Below, piece after piece: positions 1-7,570 of a stretch of DNA of 10,220 nucleotides. The stretch comes from Pseudomonadota bacterium (GTDB taxonomy: Bacteria > Pseudomonadota > Alphaproteobacteria > Rhizobiales > Rhizobiaceae): NCBI GenBank assembly GCA_023387715.1, contig JAEWHQ010000243.1, positions 1-10,220 of the forward strand, written 5' to 3'. Below the pieces are notes generated by a model. The model had not been told where the DNA came from and did no database searches. It saw only the letters and a program-made list of their open reading frames with translations. Made by a program: the position numbers and the translations under genes. Within the stretch, counting starts at the first letter, position 1. The number at the start of each line of letters is the position of its first letter.

Positions 1-438
1 CAAGTGAGCGAACTGGTTTTAAGTGCTGAAAAATCTGACACTTCAGTCGGCAATCAGGAAAAACCAGCAAAGGCCATGAAAAAGGCTAAGCAAATATATT
101 CTGAGGGCGCACTTTCCGATCCGCGTGTAAAGCAGGCCTTGGGGCAACTCTCACCGAAAGAGCGGGTGAGCCAGATTTGCGGCATTGAAGCTTTGGAACA
201 AATTCGTCATGACCGCCCGAATACGCCGCCGGATATGATGGCGCGCAAAGGTGGAGTGTTGACGGAAACCAGCTTGAAAATGTCAGGCGGTGCATTTCGT
301 AGCCATTCGAAATGGTATGAATTAGATTTCAACTGTGAAATTAATGCCGCTGAAATGAAGGTTTCCTCATTTCGTTATCTGATTGGCAAAGCCATTCCGA
401 AAAATGAATGGCAGCATAGAGGCTTGCCAGTTGATTAA
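1..438 (+). CDS. DUF930 domain-containing protein, 3' part (5' end probably outside the window)
   Basis: The frame is open from the first base. A GTG at position 4 could serve as a start but has no room for a visible ribosome site, so the real start is probably upstream. The visible part is about 145 residues: a Lys/Ala/Glu-rich stretch likely to be a linker, then a compact domain from about nucleotide 140. That domain contains SPKERVSQICGIEALEQI, later GGAFRSHSKWYELDFNCEI, and near the end YLIGKAIPKNEW. This pattern (Cys-x-IEALEQI, then AFRS-x-x-KWY-x-L-x-F-x-C) is what I recall for DUF930, found mostly in Rhizobiales, often behind an N-terminal membrane anchor or signal. The two conserved cysteines could form a disulfide, which would suit an envelope location. 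The function of the family is unknown. The family call is from memory and fairly firm; the truncation is inferred. Confidence 0.72.
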   Translation, partial: QVSELVLSAEKSDTSVGNQEKPAKAMKKAKQIYSEGALSDPRVKQALGQLSPKERVSQICGIEALEQIRHDRPNTPPDMMARKGGVLTETSLKMSGGAFRSHSKWYELDFNCEINAAEMKVSSFRYLIGKAIPKNEWQHRGLPVD

Positions 439-657
439 TGTGCGCTTTTACAATTGAGGTGATGAGCTCAAGATAAATTAACCTATAATTAGAGGAACTA
501 TATCGCTCTGTTATCGTTTAAACCTATTACACTTTACATAGATCAGGACTGAGCGTAGCTTGCATTTTGCTTACGTTTTCGAAGCAGATACAGGCTTGAA
601 TATTTATAGCGAGGAAAGGTTGTCGAGGTTATTTTCCGATAACCGCTGGAGGATAAG
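439..657. other. Spacer between the DUF930 gene and the lipoprotein gene
   Basis: No gene is visible in these 219 bases. Just after the DUF930 stop, TTGAG (454-458) can pair with CTCAA, but the stem is only five bases and has no T tract, so it is a poor terminator. Further down, 568-586 can fold as a short stem with a bulged A and a TTTT loop, in what would be the leader of the lipoprotein gene. I could not find a convincing -35/-10 pair. A TTTACA at 533-538 has only a weak partner 17 bases on. Confidence 0.4.
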
Positions 658-906
658 ATGTTGAAAGTTACTTTGGCTTTGGCTGCCGTGCTTGCATTGT
701 CAGCCTGTACTACAACAGAAAAAGATTTGAGTATCGGGACCGCTGCAGGTGCTGCAATCGGTGGTATTGCCGGCGGCGGTAAGGGCGCTTTGATTGGCGC
801 GGCAGCCGGTGCTGGTACTGGTTATTTGGTACGTACGCTGCGTAATGGTAAATGCGAATATCGTGGCAGAAACGGTCGTATTTACACAGCTTCCTGCAAA
901 CGATAA
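658..906 (+). CDS. Small glycine-zipper lipoprotein
   Basis: This 82-residue protein has a lipoprotein signal: Met-Leu-Lys, a hydrophobic Ala/Leu stretch, and the lipobox LSAC at residues 14-17, so Cys17 should be lipidated after cleavage by signal peptidase II. The following Thr18 is not an inner-membrane retention Asp, so outer-membrane location is likely. Residues 27-56 are a run of Gly and Ala at regular spacing (GTAAGAAIGGIAGGG and on), the glycine-zipper pattern seen in 17-kDa-antigen-type and SlyB/YMGG-like envelope proteins. The tail is basic, with Cys66 and Cys80 that might pair. The ATG follows a near-perfect GGAGGA at 648-653, and a strong hairpin follows the stop, so it is probably transcribed alone. 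Proteins of this type are usually linked to envelope integrity or stress, but its precise role cannot be read from sequence. Confidence 0.85.
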   Translation: MLKVTLALAAVLALSACTTTEKDLSIGTAAGAAIGGIAGGGKGALIGAAAGAGTGYLVRTLRNGKCEYRGRNGRIYTASCKR

Positions 907-917
907 TTTCTATAAAA

Positions 918-959
918 ATAAGCCCCGTCACATGATCTGTGATGGGGCTTATGATTTTT
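918..959 (+). terminator. Rho-independent terminator of the lipoprotein gene
   Basis: A 15-base-pair stem (left arm 918-932, right arm 938-952, one G-T wobble, five-base loop TGATC) begins 11 bases after the stop codon. Its GC core is GCCCC/GGGGC, and it is followed by GATTTTTA. The arms extend with A-T pairs, so weak activity on the other strand is also possible. Confidence 0.88.
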
Positions 960-997
960 AAAATTCAATTTCTGTTTTCAAAACACAATATCGTCAC

Positions 998-1025
998 TTG
1001 TCGTGCCCTATATTGAGCTTATGAT
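998..1025 (+). promoter_or_regulatory. Probable sigma70-type promoter of the formamidase-like gene
   Basis: A -35 box TTGTCG at 998-1003, preceded by C as in many alphaproteobacterial promoters, lies 16 bases ahead of TATGAT at 1020-1025, which differs from the consensus -10 at one base. Transcription would begin near 1032, giving a leader of about 27 bases that contains the ribosome site AGGAGA (1047-1052). The call rests on visual match only. Confidence 0.5.
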
Positions 1026-1058
1026 TGCTTGCGGCTTTCATAATACAGGAGAACGATT

Positions 1059-2375
1059 ATGACGAGCATACCAGTAAAGACGGCTAAACGTAGCGTTGTC
1101 GTGGATGGTTTTACCAATAGTATTCTGGATCCTGAGGAGCCGATGCTCGGGCCTTTGCAAAGTGGCGGCACAATCATTGCCAACACTGCACCCGGCTGCT
1201 GGGGGCCGATGATTACGCCGCGTTTACGTGGTGGTCATGAGGTGACAAAACCGGTTTATATTGAGGGCGCCGAGATCGGTGACGGGATTGTTATCCGTAT
1301 CAGGGATATCACTGTCACATCTTTGGCGACCGCTTCCGGCAATGATAGTGTTTCAAATGTTTATTGTTTAGGTGATCCTTTTGTTGCGGCCAAATGCCCG
1401 ACCTGCGATGAAATCTGGCCGGAAACCCATATTGAAGGTTTAGGGCAGGATTCCGTGCGCTGTAATAAATGCGGCAATCCGATTAAACCTTTCTATATGG
1501 AACATGGTTATACAGTGGTTTTTGCTGAAACGCAGGATGTGGGTGTTACACTCCATCAGACAGCAGCTGAGCGTATTGCCAAGGACGCAAACCATTATGC
1601 TTCGCTTCCCGATCAATCGGTACAGCACTCCATCCTCAATTATGCTCCGGCAGATCTGGTTGGTGCAATTGTGCGTATGCGCCCGTTTTTAGGGCAATTA
1701 GGCACAACGCCATCCAAAGCTATTCCGGATTCTCATAATGCCGGTGATTTTGGCTCGTTTTTGATTGGTGCTCCGCACCCTTATGCCCTCAGCCAAGAGG
1801 AGCTTTTGCAGCATAAAACAGACGGCCATATGGATATTGATGCCGTGCGGGCAGGGGCGGTTTTAGTGTGTCCTGTCAAAGTGCAGGGTGCAGGTGTCTA
1901 TATGGGCGATATGCATGCATCTCAAGGCGATGGCGAGATTGCTGGACACACAATGGATGTGGCAGGTAGCGCTACACTTCAGGTTGAAGTGATGAAAAAT
2001 TATAATAATGACGGGCCTGTTTTATTCCCGCTTGTTGAGGATTTGCCACCGCTTGCAAAGCCGTTCAGCACCGAAGAAAAGAAGCGTGCGGCTAAACTGG
2101 CTGAGCAATGGGGTGTGACAGAGGTGGAAGATGTGGCTCCGATTTCTGTAATTGGCACTGCTGCTAATATGAATGATGCGATTGCCAATGGCTTGGAACG
2201 GGCGGCTAAACTTCTTGGCATGACGGTGCCGGAGGTAAAAAACCGCGCCACGATTAATGGCGGCATTGAGATCGGCCGTGATCCGGGTGTTATTCAGGTG
2301 ACATTCCTCGCGCCATTACGCGCACTTGATAAAGCGGGTTTAGGCGATATCGCCCGCCAGCAATATAATCTTTGA
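1059..2375 (+). CDS. Acetamidase/formamidase family protein with a four-Cys zinc-ribbon-like segment
   Basis: This is a 438-residue soluble protein of the FmdA/AmdA family, which hydrolyses formamide, acetamide or related short amides to the acid and ammonia. The family signature GDMHASQGDGEIAGHT is at residues 283-298. An early GPMITPRLRGGHEVTKPVYIEGA region and DSHNAGDFGS (225-233) match the family's core. Between them, CPTC (113-116) and CNKC (135-138) form two CxxC knuckles 18 residues apart, the layout of a structural zinc ribbon. I do not recall this segment from the classical formamidases, but cannot say how common it is in this subfamily. The C-terminal region, with NGLERAAKLLGMT and NGGIEIGRDPGVIQVTFLAP, looks complete, and there is no signal peptide. 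The ATG sits 6 bases after AGGAGA. The gene is monocistronic, with its own promoter and terminator, and converges on the polyol operon. The substrate is not determined; a role in nitrogen supply is inferred from the family. Confidence 0.85.
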   Translation: MTSIPVKTAKRSVVVDGFTNSILDPEEPMLGPLQSGGTIIANTAPGCWGPMITPRLRGGHEVTKPVYIEGAEIGDGIVIRIRDITVTSLATASGNDSVSNVYCLGDPFVAAKCPTCDEIWPETHIEGLGQDSVRCNKCGNPIKPFYMEHGYTVVFAETQDVGVTLHQTAAERIAKDANHYASLPDQSVQHSILNYAPADLVGAIVRMRPFLGQLGTTPSKAIPDSHNAGDFGSFLIGAPHPYALSQEELLQHKTDGHMDIDAVRAGAVLVCPVKVQGAGVYMGDMHASQGDGEIAGHTMDVAGSATLQVEVMKNYNNDGPVLFPLVEDLPPLAKPFSTEEKKRAAKLAEQWGVTEVEDVAPISVIGTAANMNDAIANGLERAAKLLGMTVPEVKNRATINGGIEIGRDPGVIQVTFLAPLRALDKAGLGDIARQQYNL

Positions 2376-2378
2376 AAT

Positions 2379-2409
2379 AAAAAAAGCGGAGCTACGGCTC
2401 CACTTTTTT
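2379..2409. terminator. Shared bidirectional terminator between converging genes
   Basis: GGAGC (2388-2392) pairs with GCTCC (2397-2401) around a TACG loop. After one C/A mismatch, the stem continues through G2386-C2403 and a run of A (2381-2385) opposite a run of T (2404-2408). The T run serves the + strand gene ending at 2375, and the A run becomes a long U tract for the - strand operon whose last stop is at 2429. One hairpin therefore appears to end both transcription units. Confidence 0.87.
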
Positions 2410-2428
2410 ACTTCGTGCATGTATTTGA

Positions 2429-3901
2429 TTATACACCTTTTGCCAAAAACTGCGCGATCACAGCTTGGCTGCCTTCTCGCCATATAGCATTGAGACTTGC
2501 ACTAAATGCTTCAACAACGGCAGCATTTTCACTCAAATCATCATAAATTTCGCGCATTTCCAGCCATGCAACAGGATTATCACGGGCTTCTATGGCGCGT
2601 GCTTGCAAGCGATCCCAATTCGGATCATTAGGTGCAATATCTTTGCCATTTTCGCTCGTTCCAAAACAATAGCGACACCATAAAGCCGATAATAAAATCA
2701 AGCCGGATGCGTTGCCACCTTGAGCGATAACATCCCTGATTGACGGGATAATAAACTTGGGCTGGCGATTAGAACCATCCAGGCAAAGCCGGCGTATGGT
2801 GTCACCAATATCCGGATTGGAAAACCGTTCGACAATCAGGTTTTGATAGGCTGCCAGATTTGTGTCGGGTACAGGCGGCACAACCGGTAGAATTTCGGTG
2901 CTTTCAATATGGTCGAGAAAGGCGCGAATTTGATCATCCTGCATCGCTTCATGCACAAATTCAATGTCACGCAAACCAGCCGGATAAGCGATAATTGCAT
3001 GACCGCCGTTGAGAATGCGGATTTTCATCGTCTCGAAGCGGTGTACCTGATCGGTAAAAGTAACGCCGACTTTTTCCAACGGCGGACGGCCAGCCGGGAA
3101 ATTATCCTCCATCACCCATTGACGGAATGGTTCGCATGTCACCGGTGCTTTGTCGTCTACCCCAAGTGAATGGGCAAGTTCACGCTCACGCATGCCGGTT
3201 GCAGGCGTGATACGATCTACCATACTGTTTGGGAAGGCAACATTATGAGCAATCCATTGCGCAAAATCCGGATCGGACAATGTCGCAAGTCCGACAACCG
3301 CATCGCGTGTGACATTGCCATTATGCGGAACATTATCGCAGCTCATGACGGTAAAAGGCTTATAGCCGCGTTGAAAGCGCAGTTTTAATGCCGCAATGAT
3401 GGCACCAAAAGCTGTTTCCGGTTGTTCAGGATGGGCACCATCATGAATAATATCAGCGTGGCTTGCGGAAAAACTACCTGTTTTAGGGTCAATATAATAG
3501 CCGCCCTCCGTCACAGTCAGCGACACGATACGGATCGTTTCTGTTGCCATAGCTGCGATCAAGGATTGGTTGGCTTTTTCGACAGGCAAAAAACCGATCA
3601 TTGCACCGACAATGCGCGCATTAACGCCATTGGGATCAAGCTCGATGACCGATGACATGTAATCCTGCGTAGCCAAGTCTTCGCGCATCTGCGCATCATT
3701 GGCGCGTACGCCCGCGCCGATGATCGCCCATTCATGCCCTTCACCAAGATTGAAGAGGTCATCCAGATAAACAGCCATATGGGCACGATGGAAATTGCCG
3801 CAACCGATATGAATAATACCGGCTTTTAGTTCTGAGCGGTTATAATTCGGGCGTTGGATTTTTACGGGCAGTTGATTAAGCGTTGCATTTGAAATTTTCA
3901 T
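2429..3901 (-). CDS. mtlK: Mannitol 2-dehydrogenase (long-chain polyol dehydrogenase)
   Basis: At 490 residues this has the usual length of the long-chain mannitol dehydrogenase family, which oxidises D-mannitol (and often D-arabinitol or sorbitol) to the ketose with NAD+ in the cytoplasm. The N-terminal nucleotide-binding loop is IGCGNFHRAH (residues 32-41), followed by VTEGGYY (130-136), SCDNVPHNG (187-195) and PNSMVDRITP (224-233). The catalytic K-x4-N-x2-H set known from the Pseudomonas enzyme is intact as Lys293, Asn298 and His301 in KIRILNGGH. Fructuronate and tagaturonate reductases are relatives, but the polyol transport context and this motif set favour mannitol 2-dehydrogenase. The ATG lies one base after the smoS stop. 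The ribosome site is weak (GGATGAG), so translational coupling is likely. It is the last gene of the operon, matching smoS-mtlK order in Rhodobacter. Confidence 0.92.
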   Translation of the reverse strand: MKISNATLNQLPVKIQRPNYNRSELKAGIIHIGCGNFHRAHMAVYLDDLFNLGEGHEWAIIGAGVRANDAQMREDLATQDYMSSVIELDPNGVNARIVGAMIGFLPVEKANQSLIAAMATETIRIVSLTVTEGGYYIDPKTGSFSASHADIIHDGAHPEQPETAFGAIIAALKLRFQRGYKPFTVMSCDNVPHNGNVTRDAVVGLATLSDPDFAQWIAHNVAFPNSMVDRITPATGMRERELAHSLGVDDKAPVTCEPFRQWVMEDNFPAGRPPLEKVGVTFTDQVHRFETMKIRILNGGHAIIAYPAGLRDIEFVHEAMQDDQIRAFLDHIESTEILPVVPPVPDTNLAAYQNLIVERFSNPDIGDTIRRLCLDGSNRQPKFIIPSIRDVIAQGGNASGLILLSALWCRYCFGTSENGKDIAPNDPNWDRLQARAIEARDNPVAWLEMREIYDDLSENAAVVEAFSASLNAIWREGSQAVIAQFLAKGV

Positions 3902-3902
3902 G

Positions 3903-4673
3903 TCAGCTCATCCAATTGCCGCCATCGACATTATATGTCTGGGAAACGATGTAATCGGCATCTTTTGAGGCAAGGAAAACCGCCATTCCGGTTAGGTCTT
4001 CTGCTTGCGCCATACGGCCAAATGGTACTTCAGCGCCAACTATCTTTTTCTTTTCGCCAATAGGCCGGTTTTCAAATTTAGCGAATAGAGCATCGACCCC
4101 GTCCCAATGTTCGCCATCAACGACACCAGGGGCAATCGCATTGACGTTAATGCCATGTTTGATGAGGTTCAAACCGGCCGATTGGGTCAAGGAAATGACT
4201 GCGGCCTTGGTTGCGCAATAAACAGCCACCAATGCTTCGCCGCGTCGCCCCGCCTGACTGGCCATATTGATGATTTTGCCGCCCTTGCCACGCTCAATCA
4301 TCGAACGGGCAACAGCTTGCATCGTAAAAAGTGTTCCTGAAACATTGATCGCGAAAAGCTTGTCGTAACTTTCACGAGTAATATCAACGATAGGTGCGAG
4401 ATCAAAAAGCGCGGCATTATTGATCAAAATATCAATACCACCCCGTTTTTCTTCAATAGTTTTAATCGCTTCATCAATGCTCTCCTGGCTTGTTACATCA
4501 AGATGAACAGCGAAAGCCTGCGGGCCTATCTCTTTGGCGGTGACTTCGGCAGCAGCCAGATTGATATCAGCAATTGCCACATGTGCCCCTTCGGCCACAT
4601 AACGTGCGGCAAAAGCCTTGCCGATGCCGCGTGCAGAACCGGTGATGATGGCGGTTTTATCTTTCAATCTCAT
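3903..4673 (-). CDS. smoS: Sorbitol/galactitol-type dehydrogenase, short-chain dehydrogenase family
   Basis: This 256-residue classical short-chain dehydrogenase should oxidise D-sorbitol to D-fructose, and possibly galactitol or L-iditol, with NAD+. The cofactor loop is TGSARGIG (residues 11-18), and Asp36 at the end of the second strand (IADIN) predicts NAD+ rather than NADP+. NNAA is at 85-88, and the catalytic residues are Ser139 (MASQAG), Tyr152 and Lys156 (YCATK). The substrate-loop region [17 protein letters not shown] and the end NVDGGNWMS are, as I remember, typical of SmoS from Rhodobacter and rhizobia. Its start codon overlaps the smoK stop as ATGA, and mtlK follows after one base. 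The only upstream ribosome-like sequence (AAGGA) is about 12 bases away, so coupling to smoK translation is likely. The exact polyol range cannot be settled from sequence. Confidence 0.9.
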   Translation of the reverse strand: MRLKDKTAIITGSARGIGKAFAARYVAEGAHVAIADINLAAAEVTAKEIGPQAFAVHLDVTSQESIDEAIKTIEEKRGGIDILINNAALFDLAPIVDITRESYDKLFAINVSGTLFTMQAVARSMIERGKGGKIINMASQAGRRGEALVAVYCATKAAVISLTQSAGLNLIKHGINVNAIAPGVVDGEHWDGVDALFAKFENRPIGEKKKIVGAEVPFGRMAQAEDLTGMAVFLASKDADYIVSQTYNVDGGNWMS

Positions 4674-5668
4674 GACAAGGCCAGTCCTTCGCTGTCAAAG
4701 CGGTGAATTTGATGTTCTTGCGGGCTTAAAAATACATGGTCGCCGCTATGCGAGGTAAAAGCGCCATCAACGCGCACATTGACGAGGCCATGCTCCGTTT
4801 GGATATGCAGATAGGTATCGGAGCCCATATGTTCTGCGAGCGTGACAGTGCCTGACCATAAGCCCTCATCATTGCTGACGGTTATATGTTCAGGACGAAT
4901 ACCGATTGCATGTGCATCTTTGCTGCTGGCTGGCGCACCTTCAATGAAATTCATTTTAGGACTGCCGATAAAACCGGCGACGAAGCGGTTTTTGGGTTTG
5001 TGATAAAGTTCAAGCGGAGTGCCGATTTGTTCAATGCGCCCTGCCTGCATCACCACAATTTTGTCGGCGAGCGTCATCGCTTCAACCTGATCATGGGTGA
5101 CATAGATCATGGTGGTTTTCAGTTTTTGGTGCAGTTCTGCAATTTCGAGGCGCATGTTGACGCGCAGAGCTGCGTCCAAATTTGATAATGGTTCGTCGAA
5201 CAGAAAAGCAGAGGGTTCGCGCACAATGGCGCGGCCAATTGCGACGCGCTGGCGCTGGCCACCGGAAAGCTGCCCCGGACGACGGTCAAGATAGGCTGTC
5301 AGGTTTAAGGTTTCAGCTGCACCTTCGACCCTTTTGGTAATCTCGCTTTGCGCCATTCCGGCCATTTTAAGCGGAAATGCAATGTTTTTGCGTACGCTCA
5401 TATGCGGATAAAGCGCATAAGACTGAAACACCATAGCCAATCCGCGTTTGGCAGGCGCCAGATTGCTTGCATCTTTGCCATTAATTTGGATATTGCCTGA
5501 TGATATATCTTCAAGGCCTGCAATAAGACGCAAAAGCGTGGATTTACCACAGCCGGAAGGTCCGACAAAAACGACAAACTCACCTTTATTAATAGCGAGA
5601 TCCAATGGGTGGATAACCTGCGTGGAGCCAAAGCTTTTTGTGACGCTTTTGAGTTCGATCTGTCCCAT
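4670..5668 (-). CDS. smoK: Polyol ABC transporter ATP-binding subunit
   Basis: This is the ATPase that drives import through SmoF-SmoG, a MalK/UgpC-type protein of 332 residues on the inner face of the membrane. Visible motifs are Walker [10 protein letters not shown] (36-44), Q-loop Gln82 in [11 protein letters not shown], signature LSGGQ (134-138), Walker B FLFDEP with Asp158-Glu159, D-loop SNLD (162-165) and switch His192. A C-terminal OB-fold/TOBE-type regulatory part begins near AIGIRPEH (254-261). I chose the ATG at 5668 because AAGGAA (5675-5680) lies 6 bases ahead of it and the protein then begins [14 protein letters not shown], as in the family. An ATG at 5692 would add eight residues and overlap the smoG stop by ATGA, but has no ribosome site. 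All nucleotide-binding residues are intact. Confidence 0.92.
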   Translation of the reverse strand: MGQIELKSVTKSFGSTQVIHPLDLAINKGEFVVFVGPSGCGKSTLLRLIAGLEDISSGNIQINGKDASNLAPAKRGLAMVFQSYALYPHMSVRKNIAFPLKMAGMAQSEITKRVEGAAETLNLTAYLDRRPGQLSGGQRQRVAIGRAIVREPSAFLFDEPLSNLDAALRVNMRLEIAELHQKLKTTMIYVTHDQVEAMTLADKIVVMQAGRIEQIGTPLELYHKPKNRFVAGFIGSPKMNFIEGAPASSKDAHAIGIRPEHITVSNDEGLWSGTVTLAEHMGSDTYLHIQTEHGLVNVRVDGAFTSHSGDHVFLSPQEHQIHRFDSEGLALS

Positions 5669-5688
5669 ATTTTGTTCCTTTAAACCGC

Positions 5689-6522
5689 TCATTTGACAGC
5701 GCCGAATGTCAGACCGCGCACCAATTGTTTCTGGCTGAACCAGCCAAGAATAAGAATAGGGGCAATGGCGAGTGTAGAAGCCGCGGAAAGTTTGGCGTAA
5801 AATAGTCCTTCAGGACTGGAGTAACTGGCAATAAAAGTTGTCAGCGGCCCCGCATTGGCGGTCGTCAGATTGAGCGTCCAGAAGCTTTCATTCCATGCAA
5901 GAATGATATTCAGCAGCAAGGTTGATGCGATACCCGGAATGGCCATGGGCGTAAGAACATAGATGATCTCGGCGCGCAAATTTGCGCCATCCATACGGGC
6001 TGCTTCCAGAATTTCCACCGGAATTTCTTTGAAATAAGTGTAAAGCATCCACACGACAATGGGCAGATTAATGAGTGTGAGTATCGCGGTGATACCAATG
6101 AGATTATCAAGCAGACCAGCATCGCGAAACAGCATATAGATCGGTATCAGCACACCGACAGCCGGCATCATTTTGGTCGACAGCATCCACATCAGCACAT
6201 CTTTGGTGCGTTTGCCCGGAACAAAAGCCATCGACCATGCGGCCGGAATAGCGATGATTAAAGCAACGACGGTTGATCCCAGCGAAATAATCACTGAATT
6301 GCGGAAATGCAGGAAGTAATTCGAGCGTTCTTGCACACTGCGGTAGCTTTCAAGGGTCCAGTCGAAGAACAGGAACTTAGGCGGGCTGGCAATGGCATCG
6401 GCCTCCGTTTTGAACGATGTCAAAATGGTCCAAAGAATTGGAAAGAAAATGATCAGTGCGATGCACCACGCCAAAAGGGTGAATGCAAGATAACGTTTGG
6501 TGCTGGTGTTACGATTGCTCAT
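5689..6522 (-). CDS. smoG: Polyol ABC transporter permease, second subunit
   Basis: This 277-residue inner-membrane protein is a MalG-type permease. About six hydrophobic segments are visible (near residues 11-32, 76-100, 115-132, 140-162, 196-214 and 245-263). Between the fourth and fifth lies the EAA loop, [25 protein letters not shown] from residue 173, which docks on the ATPase SmoK. Together with SmoF it should form the channel for sorbitol/mannitol. The ATG is one base after the smoF stop, and GGAG at 6530-6533, inside the smoF end, sits 7 bases ahead, so both permeases are probably made in step. The C-terminus FGAVK fits MalG-like family members. The general assignment is certain; the substrate is inferred from smoS and mtlK. 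Confidence 0.91.
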   Translation of the reverse strand: MSNRNTSTKRYLAFTLLAWCIALIIFFPILWTILTSFKTEADAIASPPKFLFFDWTLESYRSVQERSNYFLHFRNSVIISLGSTVVALIIAIPAAWSMAFVPGKRTKDVLMWMLSTKMMPAVGVLIPIYMLFRDAGLLDNLIGITAILTLINLPIVVWMLYTYFKEIPVEILEAARMDGANLRAEIIYVLTPMAIPGIASTLLLNIILAWNESFWTLNLTTANAGPLTTFIASYSSPEGLFYAKLSAASTLAIAPILILGWFSQKQLVRGLTFGAVK

Positions 6523-6523
6523 C

Positions 6524-7396
6524 TCACATCTCCAGATTGCGACCGATCATCCGCATCAGGAAAATCGCAACTATATTTGCCAAAATAACCGCAACGATAC
6601 CGCCAGCTGAACCAAGCCCGACATCAAATTGCAGCAGTGATTGTGCGTAAACGAGATAGGTCAGATTAGTGGAAGACGTGCCGGGGCCGCCATTGGTTGT
6701 CACCAGAATTTCTGCAAAAACAGATAACAGGAAGATTGTCTGGATCAGGATAACAACGGTTGTTGCGCGCGCCAGATGCGGCAGCATGATATAATAAAAC
6801 CGTGAAACTGGTCCGGCGCCGTCCATTTCGGCTGCTTCCAATTGTTCGCGGTCAAGCGATTGCAATGCGGTCAAAAGAATTAGCGTTGCAAAGGGCAGCC
6901 ATTGCCATGCAACAATAATGATGATCGACAGCAATGAATATTGCGCAAGAAAATCAATCGGCGCGAAACCAAGACTGCGTGCAGCCCATCCAAATAAACC
7001 ATTGACCGGATTGAAAAACATATTTTTCCATACCAAGGCCGACACAGTTGGCATGATAAAGAAGGGTGCAATCACCAGCACACGAACGATGCCTTGTCCA
7101 AACATCGGCTGATCCAGCAATAATGCCAGCAAAGTGCCGCCGATTGTGGTGATGGCGAGCACGCCGAGCACCAGTATTAATGTGTTGAAGAGGGCAGGCC
7201 AGAAGGCAGGATCGGTGAAAAAATAATGGTAGTTTTCAAAACCTGAAAAACTGACCGCATCAGGCATTAAAAGATTATAGCGAAGAAACGAAAACCAGAT
7301 GGTCATGGCCAGCGGTACGATCATCCATAATAACAGTAGGATGACAGCAGGCGAAATCATCAGGCGACTTGCCGAGCGTGATGCTTGTGTGGCCAT
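6524..7396 (-). CDS. smoF: Polyol ABC transporter permease, first subunit
   Basis: This 290-residue MalF/UgpA-type permease has hydrophobic spans near residues 13-36, 70-94, 104-123, 154-177, 212-232 and 264-284. The EAA loop is EQLEAAEMDGAGPVSRFYYIMLPHL, with EAAEMDGAG at 187-195, facing SmoK. It is shorter than enterobacterial MalF because it lacks the large periplasmic insertion, as is usual for this subfamily. The ATG follows AAGGG (7406-7410) with a 9-base gap. The GGG of that site can pair with CCC just before the ATG (7397-7399), which may dampen initiation. It is the first gene after the 174-base break that separates smoE from the rest of the operon. Confidence 0.91.
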   Translation of the reverse strand: MATQASRSASRLMISPAVILLLLWMIVPLAMTIWFSFLRYNLLMPDAVSFSGFENYHYFFTDPAFWPALFNTLILVLGVLAITTIGGTLLALLLDQPMFGQGIVRVLVIAPFFIMPTVSALVWKNMFFNPVNGLFGWAARSLGFAPIDFLAQYSLLSIIIIVAWQWLPFATLILLTALQSLDREQLEAAEMDGAGPVSRFYYIMLPHLARATTVVILIQTIFLLSVFAEILVTTNGGPGTSSTNLTYLVYAQSLLQFDVGLGSAGGIVAVILANIVAIFLMRMIGRNLEM

Positions 7397-7425
7397 GGGT
7401 TTTTACCCTTGTCTGAACTTTCATG

Positions 7426-7431
7426 ATTATA
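7426..7431 (-). promoter_or_regulatory. Possible internal -10 box ahead of smoF
   Basis: Read on the - strand this is a perfect TATAAT. A transcript starting about 7 bases on would have a leader of roughly 23 bases before smoF, including its ribosome site. The matching -35 position (7449-7454) reads TTTTTG, a weak match to TTGACA. It could be an internal promoter or only chance in AT-rich spacer DNA. The box also lies partly in one arm of an inverted repeat (CATGATT 7422-7428 / AATCATG 7454-7460). Confidence 0.22.
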
Positions 7432-7518
7432 AACGATGACGCTTTGCGCAAAAAATCATGATGGAATGTCGTTGATTGCCGGAATGCACAAATGCGGTTT
7501 TCATAGCCGCATATAGCG

Positions 7519-7557
7519 AAAGACACGCCCTTCGTTTGACTGAAAGGGCGGGTCTTT
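7519..7557 (-). promoter_or_regulatory. Intercistronic stem-loop after smoE
   Basis: Fourteen paired positions with one mismatch (left arm 7519-7532, right arm 7544-7557, 11-base loop) lie 13 bases after the smoE stop. The core is CGCCCTT/AAGGGCG. On the - strand it is followed by CTTTCGCT, not a run of T, so it should be a leaky terminator or a block to 3' exonucleases. In ABC import operons such elements commonly let the binding protein be made in excess over the permeases. A second small hairpin, ATGCGG (7492-7497) with CCGCAT (7507-7512), follows directly. Confidence 0.62.
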
Positions 7558-7570
7558 GAATTGCTTGCGC

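Noticed and set aside
710..931. A 73-codon open frame opposite the lipoprotein gene
   Set aside because: The + strand gene has a lipobox, a strong ribosome site and a terminator; the antisense frame starts within that terminator hairpin.
4886..5185. A 99-codon open frame on the + strand, opposite smoK
   Set aside because: It lies wholly across conserved ATPase sequence of smoK and its translation resembles no family.
5669..5692. Upstream ATG that would extend smoK by eight residues
   Set aside because: No ribosome site precedes it and the extra residues do not fit the family; the ATG at 5668 has AAGGAA at good spacing. The ATGA overlap with smoG keeps it possible but less likely.
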